64,000 nucleotides of DNA from Aristolochia californica (Eukaryota; Streptophyta; Magnoliopsida; Piperales; Aristolochiaceae): contig JARWKL010000004.1 in NCBI GenBank assembly GCA_029961685.1, forward strand, positions 22,325,610-22,389,609, given 5' to 3'. The position numbers were made by a program, and so were the translations under genes. The notes under the pieces were generated by a model. It was not told where the DNA came from and did not search any database. It saw only the letters and a list, made by a program, of their open reading frames with translations. This document shows, one piece after another, positions 9,653 through 20,448 of this stretch (its first letter is position 1; the number at the start of each line of letters is the position of its first letter).

Positions 9653-11020
9653 TCAAAATTGCATGTACCATTTCTTTGTTGTGCACAAAACCACTACCCG
9701 ATTATAGAGGAAGAGTAAGGAATTGACTCTTTTGTAGTTGGGGGCCAATGTACAGTCTTCCCAGTCCTTAATAAGTTGTTCTAGGAGTAGTGGATCAGTG
9801 CTATACGTAGTTTTGATATCTCGTAAAACCAAAGGAACAAGAGAAGCACATAGAATAAGAAGTATATGGTCATGTTTCCTTCGCAGACTATCAACTGTAC
9901 CATTCTCATTCAGTTTTTTGTATATAATATCAAAGTCATATCTCATCAATTTAACCAACCACCTTTGCCTCATGGTGTACTAATTCTCTTTGGAAGCAAA
10001 ATTTAATGTAAGCAATGGTCAGTTCAGAAAGTAATTTTTTTCCAAATGTAGTAAGGTCTCTAATGTATGACTGTACCAAGGTAGAGATTTCCTTACCATA
10101 GGTGGACCAAGAGAGCATTCTCCCCTTGAGAGGTCAGCTAAAGTGGGAAATAAATTGCTCTTCTTGCATCAAAACAACCTCAATTCCCAATCCAAAAGCA
10201 TCACACTCAATAATTAATTTTTTAGAAAAGTTAGGCACAGATTTCAAAGGGGAGGAAGTTCATATTTAGTTATTTGAGGACATAAGAATGTATATTTTTA
10301 AGTAGCAAATTTAAAGACCTAATAATAGTAGCATAGTTTTGCAAAAATCTCCTATAATACCTTGTTAATCCCATGAAGCCTCTCAATTGCTTTGGGATGG
10401 TAGGTTGAAGTCTATCTTGCATGGCTTGAATTTTGTCATGTTCAGTTGACACCCCTTCTTTGGAGCCCACGTGCTCTAAGTAGTGAACTTTAGCTGAGGC
10501 AAAAATACACTTTGATGACTTGACTTGGAGAATCTTAACCCTTCATGCAAGTGACCTAGATGATCCTCAAAACTCTTCTTGTAGACTAGTATATCATCAA
10601 AGAAGATAAGTACACATTTCCTCAAGTAGGGCCAGAAAACATCATTCAACAAGTATTGAAAGGAAGTCAGGGCATTAATCAGTTCAAAACGCATCACAAG
10701 AAACTCATGTTGTCCATCATGTGTTCTAAATGTGGTTTTCTAATCATCATTATTAGCTACTCAAATTTGATTGTAGCCGAGGAAAGGTCAAGCATAGAAG
10801 AAAATCTCTGCACCACATAATTCATCAAGTAATTCATCAATAATGGGAAAGGGATACTTGTCTTTGGAAGTGACGTTGTTGAGGGCCTGGTTGTCCACAC
10901 ACAAAACCTATGAGATCCATAATTTTTCTTAACTATTAAAATAAGGGAAGTGTATGGACTGTTGGTCGGATTAATTATCCCTTCTTGAAGCATCTCTTTG
11001 ACTAATCTTTCTCAGTTTTC
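9653..11020 (-). pseudogene. G1 reverse transcriptase and RNase H
   Basis: In order on the reverse strand: MLQEGIINPTNSPYTSLILI and a damaged FCV block (10993-10850), then a finger/palm region. The catalytic LIFFDDILVY (about 10610-10580) keeps both aspartates, and the thumb GFMGLTRYYRRFLQNY follows (10400-10310). RNase H begins near ECDAFGLGI (10215-10190) and ends in LVKLMRYDFDIIYK (9960-9900). Length and order fit a gypsy pol, but it is split across at least four frames. Confidence 0.8.
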
Positions 11021-11204
11021 AACACATGAGAGTACTTATAAGGTTATGTGCTGGTAGGGAGGCACTTTGTTGGTTGAACTCAATGGTCTTGATATCTCTT
11101 TGGTGGTAAGCCATTGGTGCTGAGACAATATCATGGAAAATAGTTAATAAATTCTTCATTCGAGGGGGAATATTTTGTTCACCTTGTGCTCCTATTGGTG
11201 CCAC

Positions 11205-11900
11205 TATTTGGAAGAAGACTGGCTTCTAAGGGTGCCCACCTTTGCAAAATATCCTGCCTTAAAGAGTGAGGCTCACCATTTGAAACAACCTACCACTTAT
11301 ATGGTGCAGCATCGACAGAAAAATTCCATTGTCATCTTACTAAAGTCCCATACAGCCTCTCCTAAAGTGTCCAACCATTGCATGCCTTATTACAAAATAA
11401 AAGACATATCTCTTTAACTAATTACACTTTCATGCTTTATGAGAAGTCTTCTTATTTACCAAGATGTCACCTCTTGGACGTCTGGGCATTCTTCCTTTGA
11501 CATGTGGGCTGGAGCCCCATCTTCTAACAATATGTACCATATGACCTTGGATCTCATAGTTGAATTGCATGGTTAGAAATTGGAGTATCCTAGAAAGGGC
11601 ATGGAAGGATACTTCAGGGTTTAGTATGTGGTCTTCTGTAACAACAATTTGAGGTGATGATCTTCTTCCTCCTCTTCCTCCTCCTCGAAAAGGAACATTT
11701 GAAATGTTTTGTACCTATGACCTGGAACAAATTTCTCGCAAAAATTAAAGCACAAACCCTTGCTTTTATAATGGACTCCATGGGGCATGAGGGTAGCTTT
11801 GTTGGTTGTTATTGGAGTTGGGGACTGGAATGGCAGAACAGGAGGTTCCTTGGGTTGAGGCTATTAGAGTGACAGTTTTTCTTCCTGAAGTGTGGCATGG
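11205..11900 (-). pseudogene. G1 zinc-knuckle and protease region
   Basis: Near 11760-11700 the reverse strand reads LCFNFCEKFVPGHRYK, a disrupted gypsy CCHC knuckle in which the final cysteine is tyrosine. A run of glutamates follows (11690-11665). Downstream to 11205 sequence typical of the protease/RT linker ends in PIGAQGEQNIPPRMKNLL. An intact protease aspartate motif was not identified. Confidence 0.55.
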
Positions 11901-12831
11901 TAAATTACCTGAATAAGAGTTTTAGGATGAAATACTCCCACTTCCGCCGCCAAATCAGGCTTATGTCCTCCAATGAAACTTCCCACCCGGATGTGTTCTG
12001 ACTATTGAGCTCTATTTGCAATTCCTTCAAACATAGCTTGATATTCTAGACAGAGCCTATCTGCTTGAGCTTGGTCAAGAGAGAATCGAAGTCTTGATAC
12101 TGAGTGGGTCCAAAACAAACATACGGAGCTTGAAAAAACACTTGCCAAGAGAGGAGTAGTCCTTTTCATGCCATTGGAACCACCTTCTACCATCATATTC
12201 ATGATGAAATGAGACTAATAAAATCCATTGATCTTCCTCGGTTTGGTGGTAGGCAGACAATTCCTCAGCCATATAGGCCTATTTGTCTGGATCACTTTAG
12301 CGTTGCACCTAGGAAAATCCAACATGGCCATACGAGGCTATATGGAATGGAATCAAATGGGAGATTGAGGTGAAAAATGTGGAATTGTTTGGGCAACCTT
12401 GGGTATGGTATGCGACATGTCAAGATGATAGGAATTAGGGTGTGATGACTAAGAGAATGGAGGTAGATTTGTGGAGAGGGAGTGTCTTGGTTAAGGAGGA
12501 TGTGTGAGGTTAGGAATCGAAGAAACATTTTGGTACGGAGATAGGTTGGGAATGGTTGGTGTAGGCAATAACGGTGGTGATGGGGAGGATACCATTTCAA
12601 AAATAGATTTGGACAAGGCTTCCCTGTCCAACATTCATTGAAGGGGAAGAACATCTTGAAAGCCTCTCTTCCATGAGAGATTGCACTAGACATGTCAAGT
12701 GATCCATCTTGTTTCTCAAATTTCAAAGTTTCTCCACTTGTGTGTATAGATTTGTCCAATTTTCTGAATTGAACTCGTGAGCGGCAGCTTCCTCTTGCTA
12801 TTTTAGTTCCATGTATCTCGTGTTTCACCAT
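11900..12831 (-). pseudogene. G1 gag
   Basis: The frame opens at 12831 with MVKHEIHGTK, matching a gag start about 35 bp after the primer site. A conserved gag core lies at 12270-12000 across two frames: YHQTEEDQWILL, then WFQWHEKDYSSL, then EYQAMFEGIANRAQ. The order is that of a plant gypsy retrotransposon gag domain. Frameshifts split the core near 12180. Confidence 0.7.
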
Positions 12832-12864
12832 GATTGAAGAAGATTACAAAGGATTACTTTAATA

Positions 12865-12878
12865 ACACTTTGATACCG
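12865..12878 (-). other. Primer-binding site of G1
   Basis: The reverse strand reads CGGTATCAAAGTG next to the LTR, one base off the TGGTATCAAAGTG of family A. Confidence 0.6.
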
Positions 12879-13454
12879 TCGTTGGAAAGGTTCTATCTTT
12901 TCAGGAAAGTGCAAGGAAAAATTGAGAGGCTTCGGAAAAGGGTAAAAGTAGATCTAGAGAAGAAGGAAAGGGAAGAGAAGGGAAGAAGGAAGGAGAGAGA
13001 AAGAGAGAATGAGAGTGTTCGTGCAAGAAGAAGAGAAGAGGGAAAAGTTTGGAGAGAGGAGGATAGAGAAGGGACAGAGAGATAGGGCACTAGTAGAGTG
13101 AGAGGGAAGAGTGGAACAAAGAGGAAAAGGAATAAAGAGTTAAGGCTGATTTGCCCCTAACCAAGCTTCCTCTGTTTATAATTTATCCATTACATCAAAT
13201 AAGAAACTCCTACTTTAACTAAAACTTTAACTAAGAGATTATATCAAATAGAAAATTAAAACTCCTAAGAGGAAACTAAGACATCTTTTTAGCTGACTAA
13301 TTTTTTTGACTTTTTTTCACTAAATACCACAAATATCCCTGGGCAGGCTCCTCCCTTCCTTGATCTTGCTTGGCACCCAAGTCTCTAAATATCTAATTTT
13401 GATTCCCCTAGCTCCCCTTGCATGACTATAGTATGAAAAATATGACTTTTATCA
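12879..13454 (-). repeat. G1 5' LTR
   Basis: About 576 bp. It contains a long GA-rich purine tract (12955-13080) and ends at TATCA. The inner end abuts the primer site. Confidence 0.75.
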
Positions 13455-13740
13455 CCACATTAAACTCGAAAAGAATGGAGGTCACCCAAATCAACTCACA
13501 AGTTCTGTGCACCCTTGGTCTATATTCAACATCTTCACTGGATCTTACTACTATATTTTGTTTCTTACTTTTTCAAGTCACTAGATTTCCTTCCTCAGAT
13601 GTACAAGAACCTCTTTCTTTCTCTTTCCTTCAAATATCTAATTATCATGTGATTTGCATATCCAAATGAATTTTCCCAGGATTTTTCATGAATCTTCTCA
13701 CCAGGTAACAACATATGAAATGGTAGGTCGAGTTACAGTT
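13455..13740 (-). pseudogene. Copia RNase H fragment
   Basis: Reverse-strand translation gives GNLVT, stop, KSKKQNIVVRSSEDVEYR, then HRTCELIW, the end of a Ty1/copia RNase H where RSSAEAEYRAM is usual. Upstream, PGKIHLDMQI resembles the preceding RT/RNase H linker. No LTR accompanies it. Confidence 0.7.
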
Positions 13741-14162
13741 GTTGGCAGAGGTGGCGTCTCAAGATGGGGGGTGGGGGTGAATTTAGTGCTTATTGAAAAT
13801 TTAAGTGTTAATGTAATTAAGAAATGTAAATGTAAAAAATAAAACAAAAAAACCATAACATAAAGATTTATTGATGTTCCCCTAGTGATAGTCACCCCTC
13901 AAGAACTCTAACTTGAAAAATTCATTAATCCTCATAGTAATCATGAAAGGATTCACGGTTCCGTTGTGCCCAACCAGTGCAATCTCCAATTGTTCACCCA
14001 AAATCTCTCTTCAAGAAATAGATCTTGTACTTGAACTGTGATCTTGACACAAACATAAAACATTTTTCGTTTATACTTTTTTCTTATGGTTTCCTGTTAT
14101 ACATACTGCATATAGATCTTGTATATGAACTGTAATCTTGTTGTAATTCGTCGTCGCTGCAG
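13741..14162 (+). other. Probable intron end upstream of the host exons
   Basis: No coding sequence. It ends in a pyrimidine-containing stretch and the acceptor CTGCAG at 14157-14162. A 28-bp near-direct repeat (ATAGATCTTGTA... at 14021 and 14112) lies within it. Confidence 0.45.
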
Positions 14163-15188
14163 GGGATGTTTCAAAATAAGCGGCGATATCTATGGCAGAA
14201 TTGCAGCACATCTATCAGATAAAGCATGCCCGAGGATACTTCAAGAGGCCACTACTCTAAAGCCATTTCTTCACTTTGAAAAGCTACCAAAAGCTGCCGC
14301 ATGGCCAAGAAACTTTGCAATCTCACCCCCCACTAATGACAACATTTCACTGTATTTCTTTCCAGAAACTGAAAGGTACTTCCATTGCTTGTGTTCATTG
14401 AAGGGCACACAGTATTTCTTTGCTAGTTCTTTCCTTGAATCTGGGATTCCCACTTTCCGTGCTAGGGATGAGAATCCGTACAATGACCTGCTCGATGAAA
14501 CTATGTCCAGAGAATTGGTGTTGAGAGCATCAGTTGGCCGCACTGAGCTTCTCATTTTCACTTCCCTTGAACTCCCCCAGAGCTACTGGAGTAAGCACTC
14601 TTTCTACATTGGCAGACGCCATATCACTACCAGCTCCCAGTTCTTACCGTTTATGCACTAATATTTAAATGACATTCAGGGATCTTTGGCAAGTGCTATT
14701 TGTGGGGGTTATTCAGGGAAAGACAGAACCCACTCCCCAAGGCCTCTCTGATCATAAACTTAAGCAATGATGAAGAAGACTCAAAGGGAAGAAGCGATAG
14801 GTTACAGAACAAAAGCAGCCGTCTTTCTACTTACCCCGTCAGTGACGGGCAATATGGATCCTCACAAACCATTCAGCCGGCACGTAATCTGAGAATTGGA
14901 GATGTCAGAAACCTGTCTTCATTGCAGACTGACAGGTTTCCCCAACCAGCTTTCAGATCCTATTCTCAAAGCTATGATGCACCAACACCATTGGCCAGGC
15001 TGGACATCGGGACTAACTCGAGGGCAACACAGCTGACAAATCTGCAGCTTCGTGGTGATACAACAGTACGTGAAAGAGAGAAATTGCTGAACAATCGTAC
15101 TAGCACTGATTTGGTCCTGTTTCCCCTGGAGGCAGAGATGATGACAGCTCCACCTGGGAAACGAGGACCTATGGAAGCAAAAAGATGA
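14163..15188 (+). CDS. 3' exons of a PHD-finger/SPOC-like (AIPP2-type) chromatin protein
   Basis: Three exons, 14163-14375, 14466-14590 and 14680-15188, join in frame through two short GT-AG introns (14376-14465 and 14591-14679), each split inside an AGG arginine codon. The protein segment opens GCFKISGDIYGRIAAHLSDK, continues with NISLYFFPETER, then RTELLIFTSLELPQSYW and GKCYLWGLFR. This is the SPOC-like C-terminal domain of plant PHD-finger proteins of the AIPP2/PHD1 group, which act with the ASI1-EDM2 complex in heterochromatin-gene RNA processing. A Ser/Arg-rich tail of about 160 residues ends at TGA 15186-15188. The first exon base completes a codon from an upstream exon that is not in the window before 14163. 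The gene may have a very long TE-filled intron, or may be a 3' fragment. Confidence 0.8.
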
Positions 15189-16239
15189 GTTGATGCCGCA
15201 TGAGATGGGAGAGATGGTCAATCAAAAAGCTACTTTTGTATGGCATTTTCCCTATGCTTATTAAGTATTAATACCGATTACATCAGTGACAAACAAAGAG
15301 CATGTGAAAGTTGGTTTTAAGATTTAACTTCTAGAGAGAATGGAAATTGGACCAAATTAGAATATTCTAGTTTGAATACCAATTAAATAACTTGTATAGA
15401 TCATTTAATTTGCAGCAACCTGGTATCGCCTCCTTGAATAATATAGAAAAAATTTTAAAATTAAAATATTTATTAAAAACTATCAACCTATCAATAAGAT
15501 TAGAAAGAAGGGGAAGGGAAAACTGTGCTTTTTTCCTAAATTTTGTAAAAGAGATGCACTTGATGAGGGTGGCATCGCTTTTGTTCTTCTAACTTCACGT
15601 AGAAACTGAAAACAAATTTGAATTAATTTTTCATAGCTAAAATTTACTACTTTGCTAAATGACAGTTAACAAAGGAGAAGAACGAGATTGGGCTATGGAT
15701 TTGGGAAAGAATGTTAAGGTAGTGTAAGTTTGATATTATTGAACTAAAATTCTAAAAGTATCCTTCTCCTAATTGGGTAATCAAATACAAAATAATCATA
15801 CCAAAGTGTTTTATTTAATAATAGTAAACATGTAAAATTACTTGAATATTTAATTGGCTAGCGCCAACGATTGTCTTGTCTTACGAGTGTCGCTTGAAAG
15901 AAAATTCCTACTTCTCTAGAGACTCCACCCTCATCGTCACACTCAAATTGATGTGTAACTAAGGGTATTCTGCATCTCAATGTCTTAATAAGACTCACTA
16001 TTACAGTTTCAATCCATCCACTTTTTATTTCTATTGAAATTTCACCTTGCCACCTCCACTTAGATATATTGGATTGTCGCTACCAATGACTCATTTAATT
16101 GCCTTTAATTAATTTGACCCCTTTTGAAGCATTTTAAATTTGTTTCTTTATAATCCTTTAATCAAACAATCGACCAAGTGAGGTTTCTCACAATTATATA
16201 TGTGAGTTCTCTATCTTCAAAAGACTTGGAATTAAGGCT
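15189..16239 (+). other. 3' flank and AT-rich spacer
   Basis: Presumably the 3' UTR at first, then AT-rich spacer. No ORF with recognisable motifs and no LTR boundary were seen. Confidence 0.4.
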
Positions 16240-16480
16240 TTCATTTTTAGTCCAAGCAATCCTTAACTGGTTATCAATTAATCAAGATAAAAAAATAGGG
16301 TTGCTTGTCTTTGGAATCAATGGTAATAAATCCATAAGTTGTTTGGCTCCTTTGACCATTTTTAAAGTTATTATTTCAGCTTCTATGGTGGATCTTGTAA
16401 TCAAGGATAACTTTATAGAGTTTTAGGTGACAACACTTGCACCTATTGCAAACACAAATAGACCAATACACCTAGTGTCT
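16240..16480 (-). pseudogene. Copia RNase H fragment
   Basis: The reverse strand reads RCIGLFVFAIGASVVT, stop, then SLITRSTIEAEIITLKMVKG. This is the copia RNase H block where RSTMEAE is typical. It differs in sequence from P1, so it comes from another family. Isolated and broken. Confidence 0.7.
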
Positions 16481-16506
16481 TTAAATGTTATATCCAATTG
16501 GCATCA

Positions 16507-16582
16507 CTATCCCATATTATACTTTGTCAGCAAAATTATCCCATATTATACTTTATCGGCAAAAAATTATCCCATATTATAG
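16507..16582 (+). repeat. Three tandem units of about 29 bp
   Basis: TATCCCATATTATACTTT recurs with starts at 16507, 16536 and 16567, separated by CAGCAAAA-type spacers. Confidence 0.85.
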
Positions 16583-16639
16583 ACAGGTTTGCACTCATAA
16601 AATGTACAAGGAAAGAGTGATCAGTTTGCTCAACACTTA

Positions 16640-17244
16640 TGTAGCATTAGGATCCATTTTCCATAATTCCAAGCAAGAGAAAGAAGAAAGAAAAAAAAGA
16701 ACAGAAGGGAAAAAGAGCTCTCGGGTAGAGAGAAGAAAAAATAAAAGACAAAAGAGAGGTGGCACCAAGCAAAGAGAGAGAGAGATTAACTCAAGGATGA
16801 GATGTGTAAATTGATTAATTCCAAATTACAACACCTCTATTTATAGTAAAGGAAGAGGTAGAGTCCTTATACAATTAGTCTTTCAATGCTAGTTATATTC
16901 CAACTCTAACTCTCTAAGATAAGTCTATTCAAACCAATCTACTAGAAGACTAATATGAGTTGAACTAGAACTCTTTCTTCATTCATGTGAATACAAGGGA
17001 GGATGCCAACTCGTGGCCTTATCCTTGTGGGTTCCTCATGATCTTCCAGCTCATCTTGATAAGGTTGCCAGCTTGTGATATATTTTTGGGTCCCACATGA
17101 TCTTCAAGTTTTCTAACTCATTTCTACTTGTGCTACTTAATTCCTTAACTCGTGCTTGCTTGGGTGAGGACTCTTCTTGGTGTCCCATGTCCTCATGGTG
17201 GGTCCCTCCTGCTCAAGCACCATGATGGGTCCCACATTGTAACA
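16640..17244 (-). repeat. P1 3' LTR
   Basis: 605 bp. On the reverse strand it begins TGTTACAATGTGGGACCC and ends CTAATGCTACA, with a GA-rich tract near its middle. Confidence 0.93.
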
Positions 17245-17258
17245 CTCCCCCTCAAGTT
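17245..17258 (-). other. Polypurine tract of P1
   Basis: The reverse strand reads AACTTGAGGGGGAG directly before the LTR, identical to the tract of family B. Confidence 0.88.
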
Positions 17259-17870
17259 GGGGGTGAGAAGACATCATAAATACCCAGCTTGCTGCATATG
17301 GTAGACATAATCTTGTGAGTGACCGGCTTGGTGAGAATATCTACAACTTGACTTTGTGTTGATATATGCTTTAGAGATAGGAAACTAGCTTGGAACATTT
17401 CTCGTATAAAATGGCAATCCACTTCAATATGCTTTGTTATTTCATAGAAGACTGGATTCGATATAATGTGAATTGTTGCTTGATTGTCATAGTATAGATA
17501 TATTGGAGCTTCTTTGTAGAATCCCAACTCAGTGAGAAGAGATCTTATCCATATGAGTTCACTAACAGTGTGTGCCATGACCTTGTATTTTGCTTCTGCA
17601 CTAGACCGTGCTACTACATTTTGCTTCTTGCTTTTTCATGTAACCAAATTCCCTCCAACCATCGTACAAAATCCCGAAGTAGATTTTCTGTCATTTGGGG
17701 ATCCGGTCTAGTCTGCATCTGAGAATCCTTCGATGTTGAAGTGACCATGGTTTTTATAAAGAAGCCCCTTTCCTGGAGCTCCTTTCGGATATCGTAGTAT
17801 TCTTTCAAGTGCTTGCCAATGACTAAGTTGTGGCTTGTGCATGTATTGACTTACTATATATGAAATATCC
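17252..17870 (-). pseudogene. P1 RNase H
   Basis: The reverse strand shows a region with STSGFCTMVGGNLVT, a stop, then KSKKQNVVARSSAEAKY, where the usual catalytic glutamate of RSSAEAEY is lysine. The open stretch 17578-17252 follows, with IYLYYDNQATIHIISNPVF, HIEVDCHFIRE and QVVDILTKP. Length and order are normal for copia. It would remove the RNA strand during reverse transcription; the stop and the E-to-K change indicate loss of function. Confidence 0.88.
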
Positions 17871-17889
17871 AGCCTTGTTACACACAGGT

Positions 17890-18760
17890 AAATAAGTCAT
17901 CCCACTAGTCTTTGATATTTCCCAATATCTACATCTTCTCCAGTGCCTCCACATAATTTTGTATTTGAGTCCATAGGAGTGTCTATTGGTTTGCATCCCA
18001 TCATTTTTGTCTCCTCTAGTAGATCAAGGGCATACTTCCTTTGGGATAGCACAATCCCATGTCTGGATTGTAATACTTCAATACCCAAAAAATATTTGAG
18101 TAGTCCAAGATCCTCCGTCTTGAATTCAGCACATATTTTCTCCTTTGTTTTCTGGATGCCCTCAGAATCACACCTAGATAAAATAATATTATCAACATAT
18201 ACAGCCAGAATCACCATACCTCTTGGTGTATTTTCTATAAATACTGAGTGATCTCTAGAGCATTTGTGAAAGCCGACCCTTATGATGGCTTGACTAAATT
18301 TCTTAAACCATGCCCGAGGGGACTGCTTTAGACCATATAAAGAATTTTTTAGGCTGCTTACCGACTCCCCCTCAACCACATACCCAGGTGGTTGTTGCAT
18401 GTAAATTTCTTCTTTAATATCACCATTAAGAAATGAAATTTTCACATCAAGTTGATATATCGACCATGATGAGTTGGTTGCCATAGATAATAATATACGT
18501 ACCGAATTCATTTTTGCCACTGGAGAGAAGGTTTTTTCATAATAGATTCTATAGCACTGAGTATAACCATTGGCAACCAGTCAAGCCTTTAGTCGTGCAA
18601 TTGACCCATCCAGATTATGTTTGACAGTATAAACCCACTTGAAACCATAGAGTTTTTTATATGTGGGAAGAGGAACCAGTGACCATGTATGATTGTCATT
18701 AAGGGCCTTCATTTCTTCATCCATTACTGCCTTCCACCCTAGATATTGTAGAGCCTCCTG
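17890..18760 (-). pseudogene. P1 reverse transcriptase
   Basis: The domain starts near EALQYLGWKAVMDEEMKAL and HTWSLVPLP (18760-18670). It continues through KWVYTVKHNLDGS to a stop near 18580. The long frame 18520-17897 then has QLDVKISFLNGDIKEEIYM, the GLKQSPRAWFKKF block, and LAVYVDNIIL in place of the catalytic YVDD. The second aspartate of that pair is asparagine. KYFLGIEV and TPMDSNTKL follow as expected. The normal product copies element RNA to DNA; this copy should be catalytically dead. Confidence 0.92.
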
Positions 18761-19129
18761 ATAGGACTGAGGAACAAATATGGAGGAAATAGAAGAAAGA
18801 AACTGATAACATAAAGGTGAGAGGCGATGATAAGACACAAATTTTGATATGAGATGAGAAGTAGAAGGTCTAGTGCATGATCTAGGTTCTTTCCTTATAG
18901 AAATAGGACGAGTATCATATTGAGGGCCAAAAATAACTGGTAATGAAGAACTTACGTCTGTTGGATCTGTTAACTCGGTAGGTGTGGTGTCGGCCACTTG
19001 CTCTGGGGGTTGAATAATCTATGTATCACGAGGCATAACCATTCGATGGGAACCTGGTACTGTGGACAGACCAGGAGGAGCACTATCAGAATAAAATGAG
19101 GAGTCTTAAAAAAATGTTACATCCCATGA

Positions 19130-19920
19130 CACAAATTAACGTTGACGAGTAGGACTACAACAAACATAACCCTTTTGTGTGCGAGAGTATCCTAAAAAGA
19201 TACACTTGATAGATTTAGGATCAAGTTTGCTGTGTCTAGATGATGAATTATGAACAAAACATTGACATCCAAAGACTTTCAAAGGTAGTGAAAATGGACC
19301 ATCATTTGGTAATAATCTAGAGTAAGGAGATTTATTACCAAGAACGGTAGATGGTAGACGATTTATAAGAATGCAAGCTGTAAGGATTGCATGAGGCCAA
19401 TAAAAGTATGGAATTTTCATGGCATATAATAAACCTCGAGCCACCTCAAGAATATGATGATTTTTTCATTCAGCAACACCATTTTTTTGAGGAGTGTAGG
19501 CGCATGATGTTTGAGGGATAATGCCATTTTCTTGACAAAAGGAGTCAAGGCTTTTGGAAACAAATTCTCTGGCATTATCAGACCGGAGAATTTTTATTTT
19601 CTGACCAAATTGTGTGAGTACCATAGCATGAAATGACTTAAAAATGAATGGTATCTTAGAATGCTCCTTAAATATAAACAACCAAGTTGTGGGAGTGAAA
19701 TCATCAATAAATGTAATAAAATATTTTTCTTGAGAAATGTTGGAGACACTCAAGGGCCCCCAAACATTAGTATGAATTAAAGAAAATGGAGTGACACTTT
19801 TGACTTCTGGGCGAGGAGAGTATGTACTCCTTTGATGATTACTCAATTGACAAACCTCACAATGAAATTCTGGCCTTACTTTAAGAGAAGGAAACATATA
19901 ATGAAGAGACTGTGCATATG
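19130..19920 (-). pseudogene. P1 integrase
   Basis: Just after the nested R insertion the frame resumes with HCEVCQLSNHQRSTY (zinc domain end). The core follows: SLIHTNVWGPL, where the first catalytic aspartate is asparagine, then RSDNAREFVS and TPQKNGVAE with a stop right after. The 19444-19136 frame completes the C-terminal part (YFYWPHAILTACILINRLPS, FGCQCFVH, FLGYS). The N-terminal RLWHNRLGH lies on the far side of R near 21835, so R split this gene. Confidence 0.9.
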
Positions 19921-19925
19921 GATGT

Positions 19926-20353
19926 TGTTACGGTCCCAGATCTGACACAAGGATTCTTTGGGAGGATCTGGGATCTGCCACGGGTTACGGGTCTTCCAGA
20001 CATTACCGTAGGGGTAATAGGAAGACATGGGGAAGACAAAAATGAAGATCAAGCCTAAGGGAAGCTTGAAAACCCTAGAGCTCGTTGAGGAGAACTCTAA
20101 GCCTCTTTACGCTAGATTAAACCTAATTCTTAATACTTCAATGCTTCCTTTTCTCATTACTCTTACCCCTTAAATAGGGTTCACCCTGTTAGGGTTTAAT
20201 AAAATATTATAGAAATATCCCTATGAATAAAATATTCTAAAAATATCCCTATTAATAAATAATTCCAAAAATACCCCTATGACCTAAAACTAAAATAAAA
20301 TAAAGTAAATTAAATAAAACAACTAAAATAATAATGTTATTGCGTGCATAACA
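19926..20353 (-). repeat. R 3' LTR
   Basis: 428 bp, TGTTACGG to GCATAACA on the forward strand. The adjacent reverse-strand purine segment is AAGAGGGGTGTATT. Confidence 0.93.
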
Positions 20354-20448
20354 ATACACCCCTCTTGGAAGACGAGCTTGTCCTCAAGCTCGGAAGTAGT
20401 GTCTGTATGCCGACGTCTTCACCGGTGCTGAAGTAGCATCCGCGATAG

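Larger units (their letters stand above)
7935..13454 (-). mobile_element. Degenerate Ty3/gypsy chromovirus (G1)
   Basis: LTRs at 7935-8443 and 12879-13454 enclose a reverse-strand gag, protease, reverse transcriptase, RNase H, integrase and chromodomain-like tail, the gypsy order. Many stops and frameshifts are present throughout. The left LTR lacks about 65 bp of its outer end, where it abuts the family A LTR, so no target duplication survives on that side. Confidence 0.85.
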
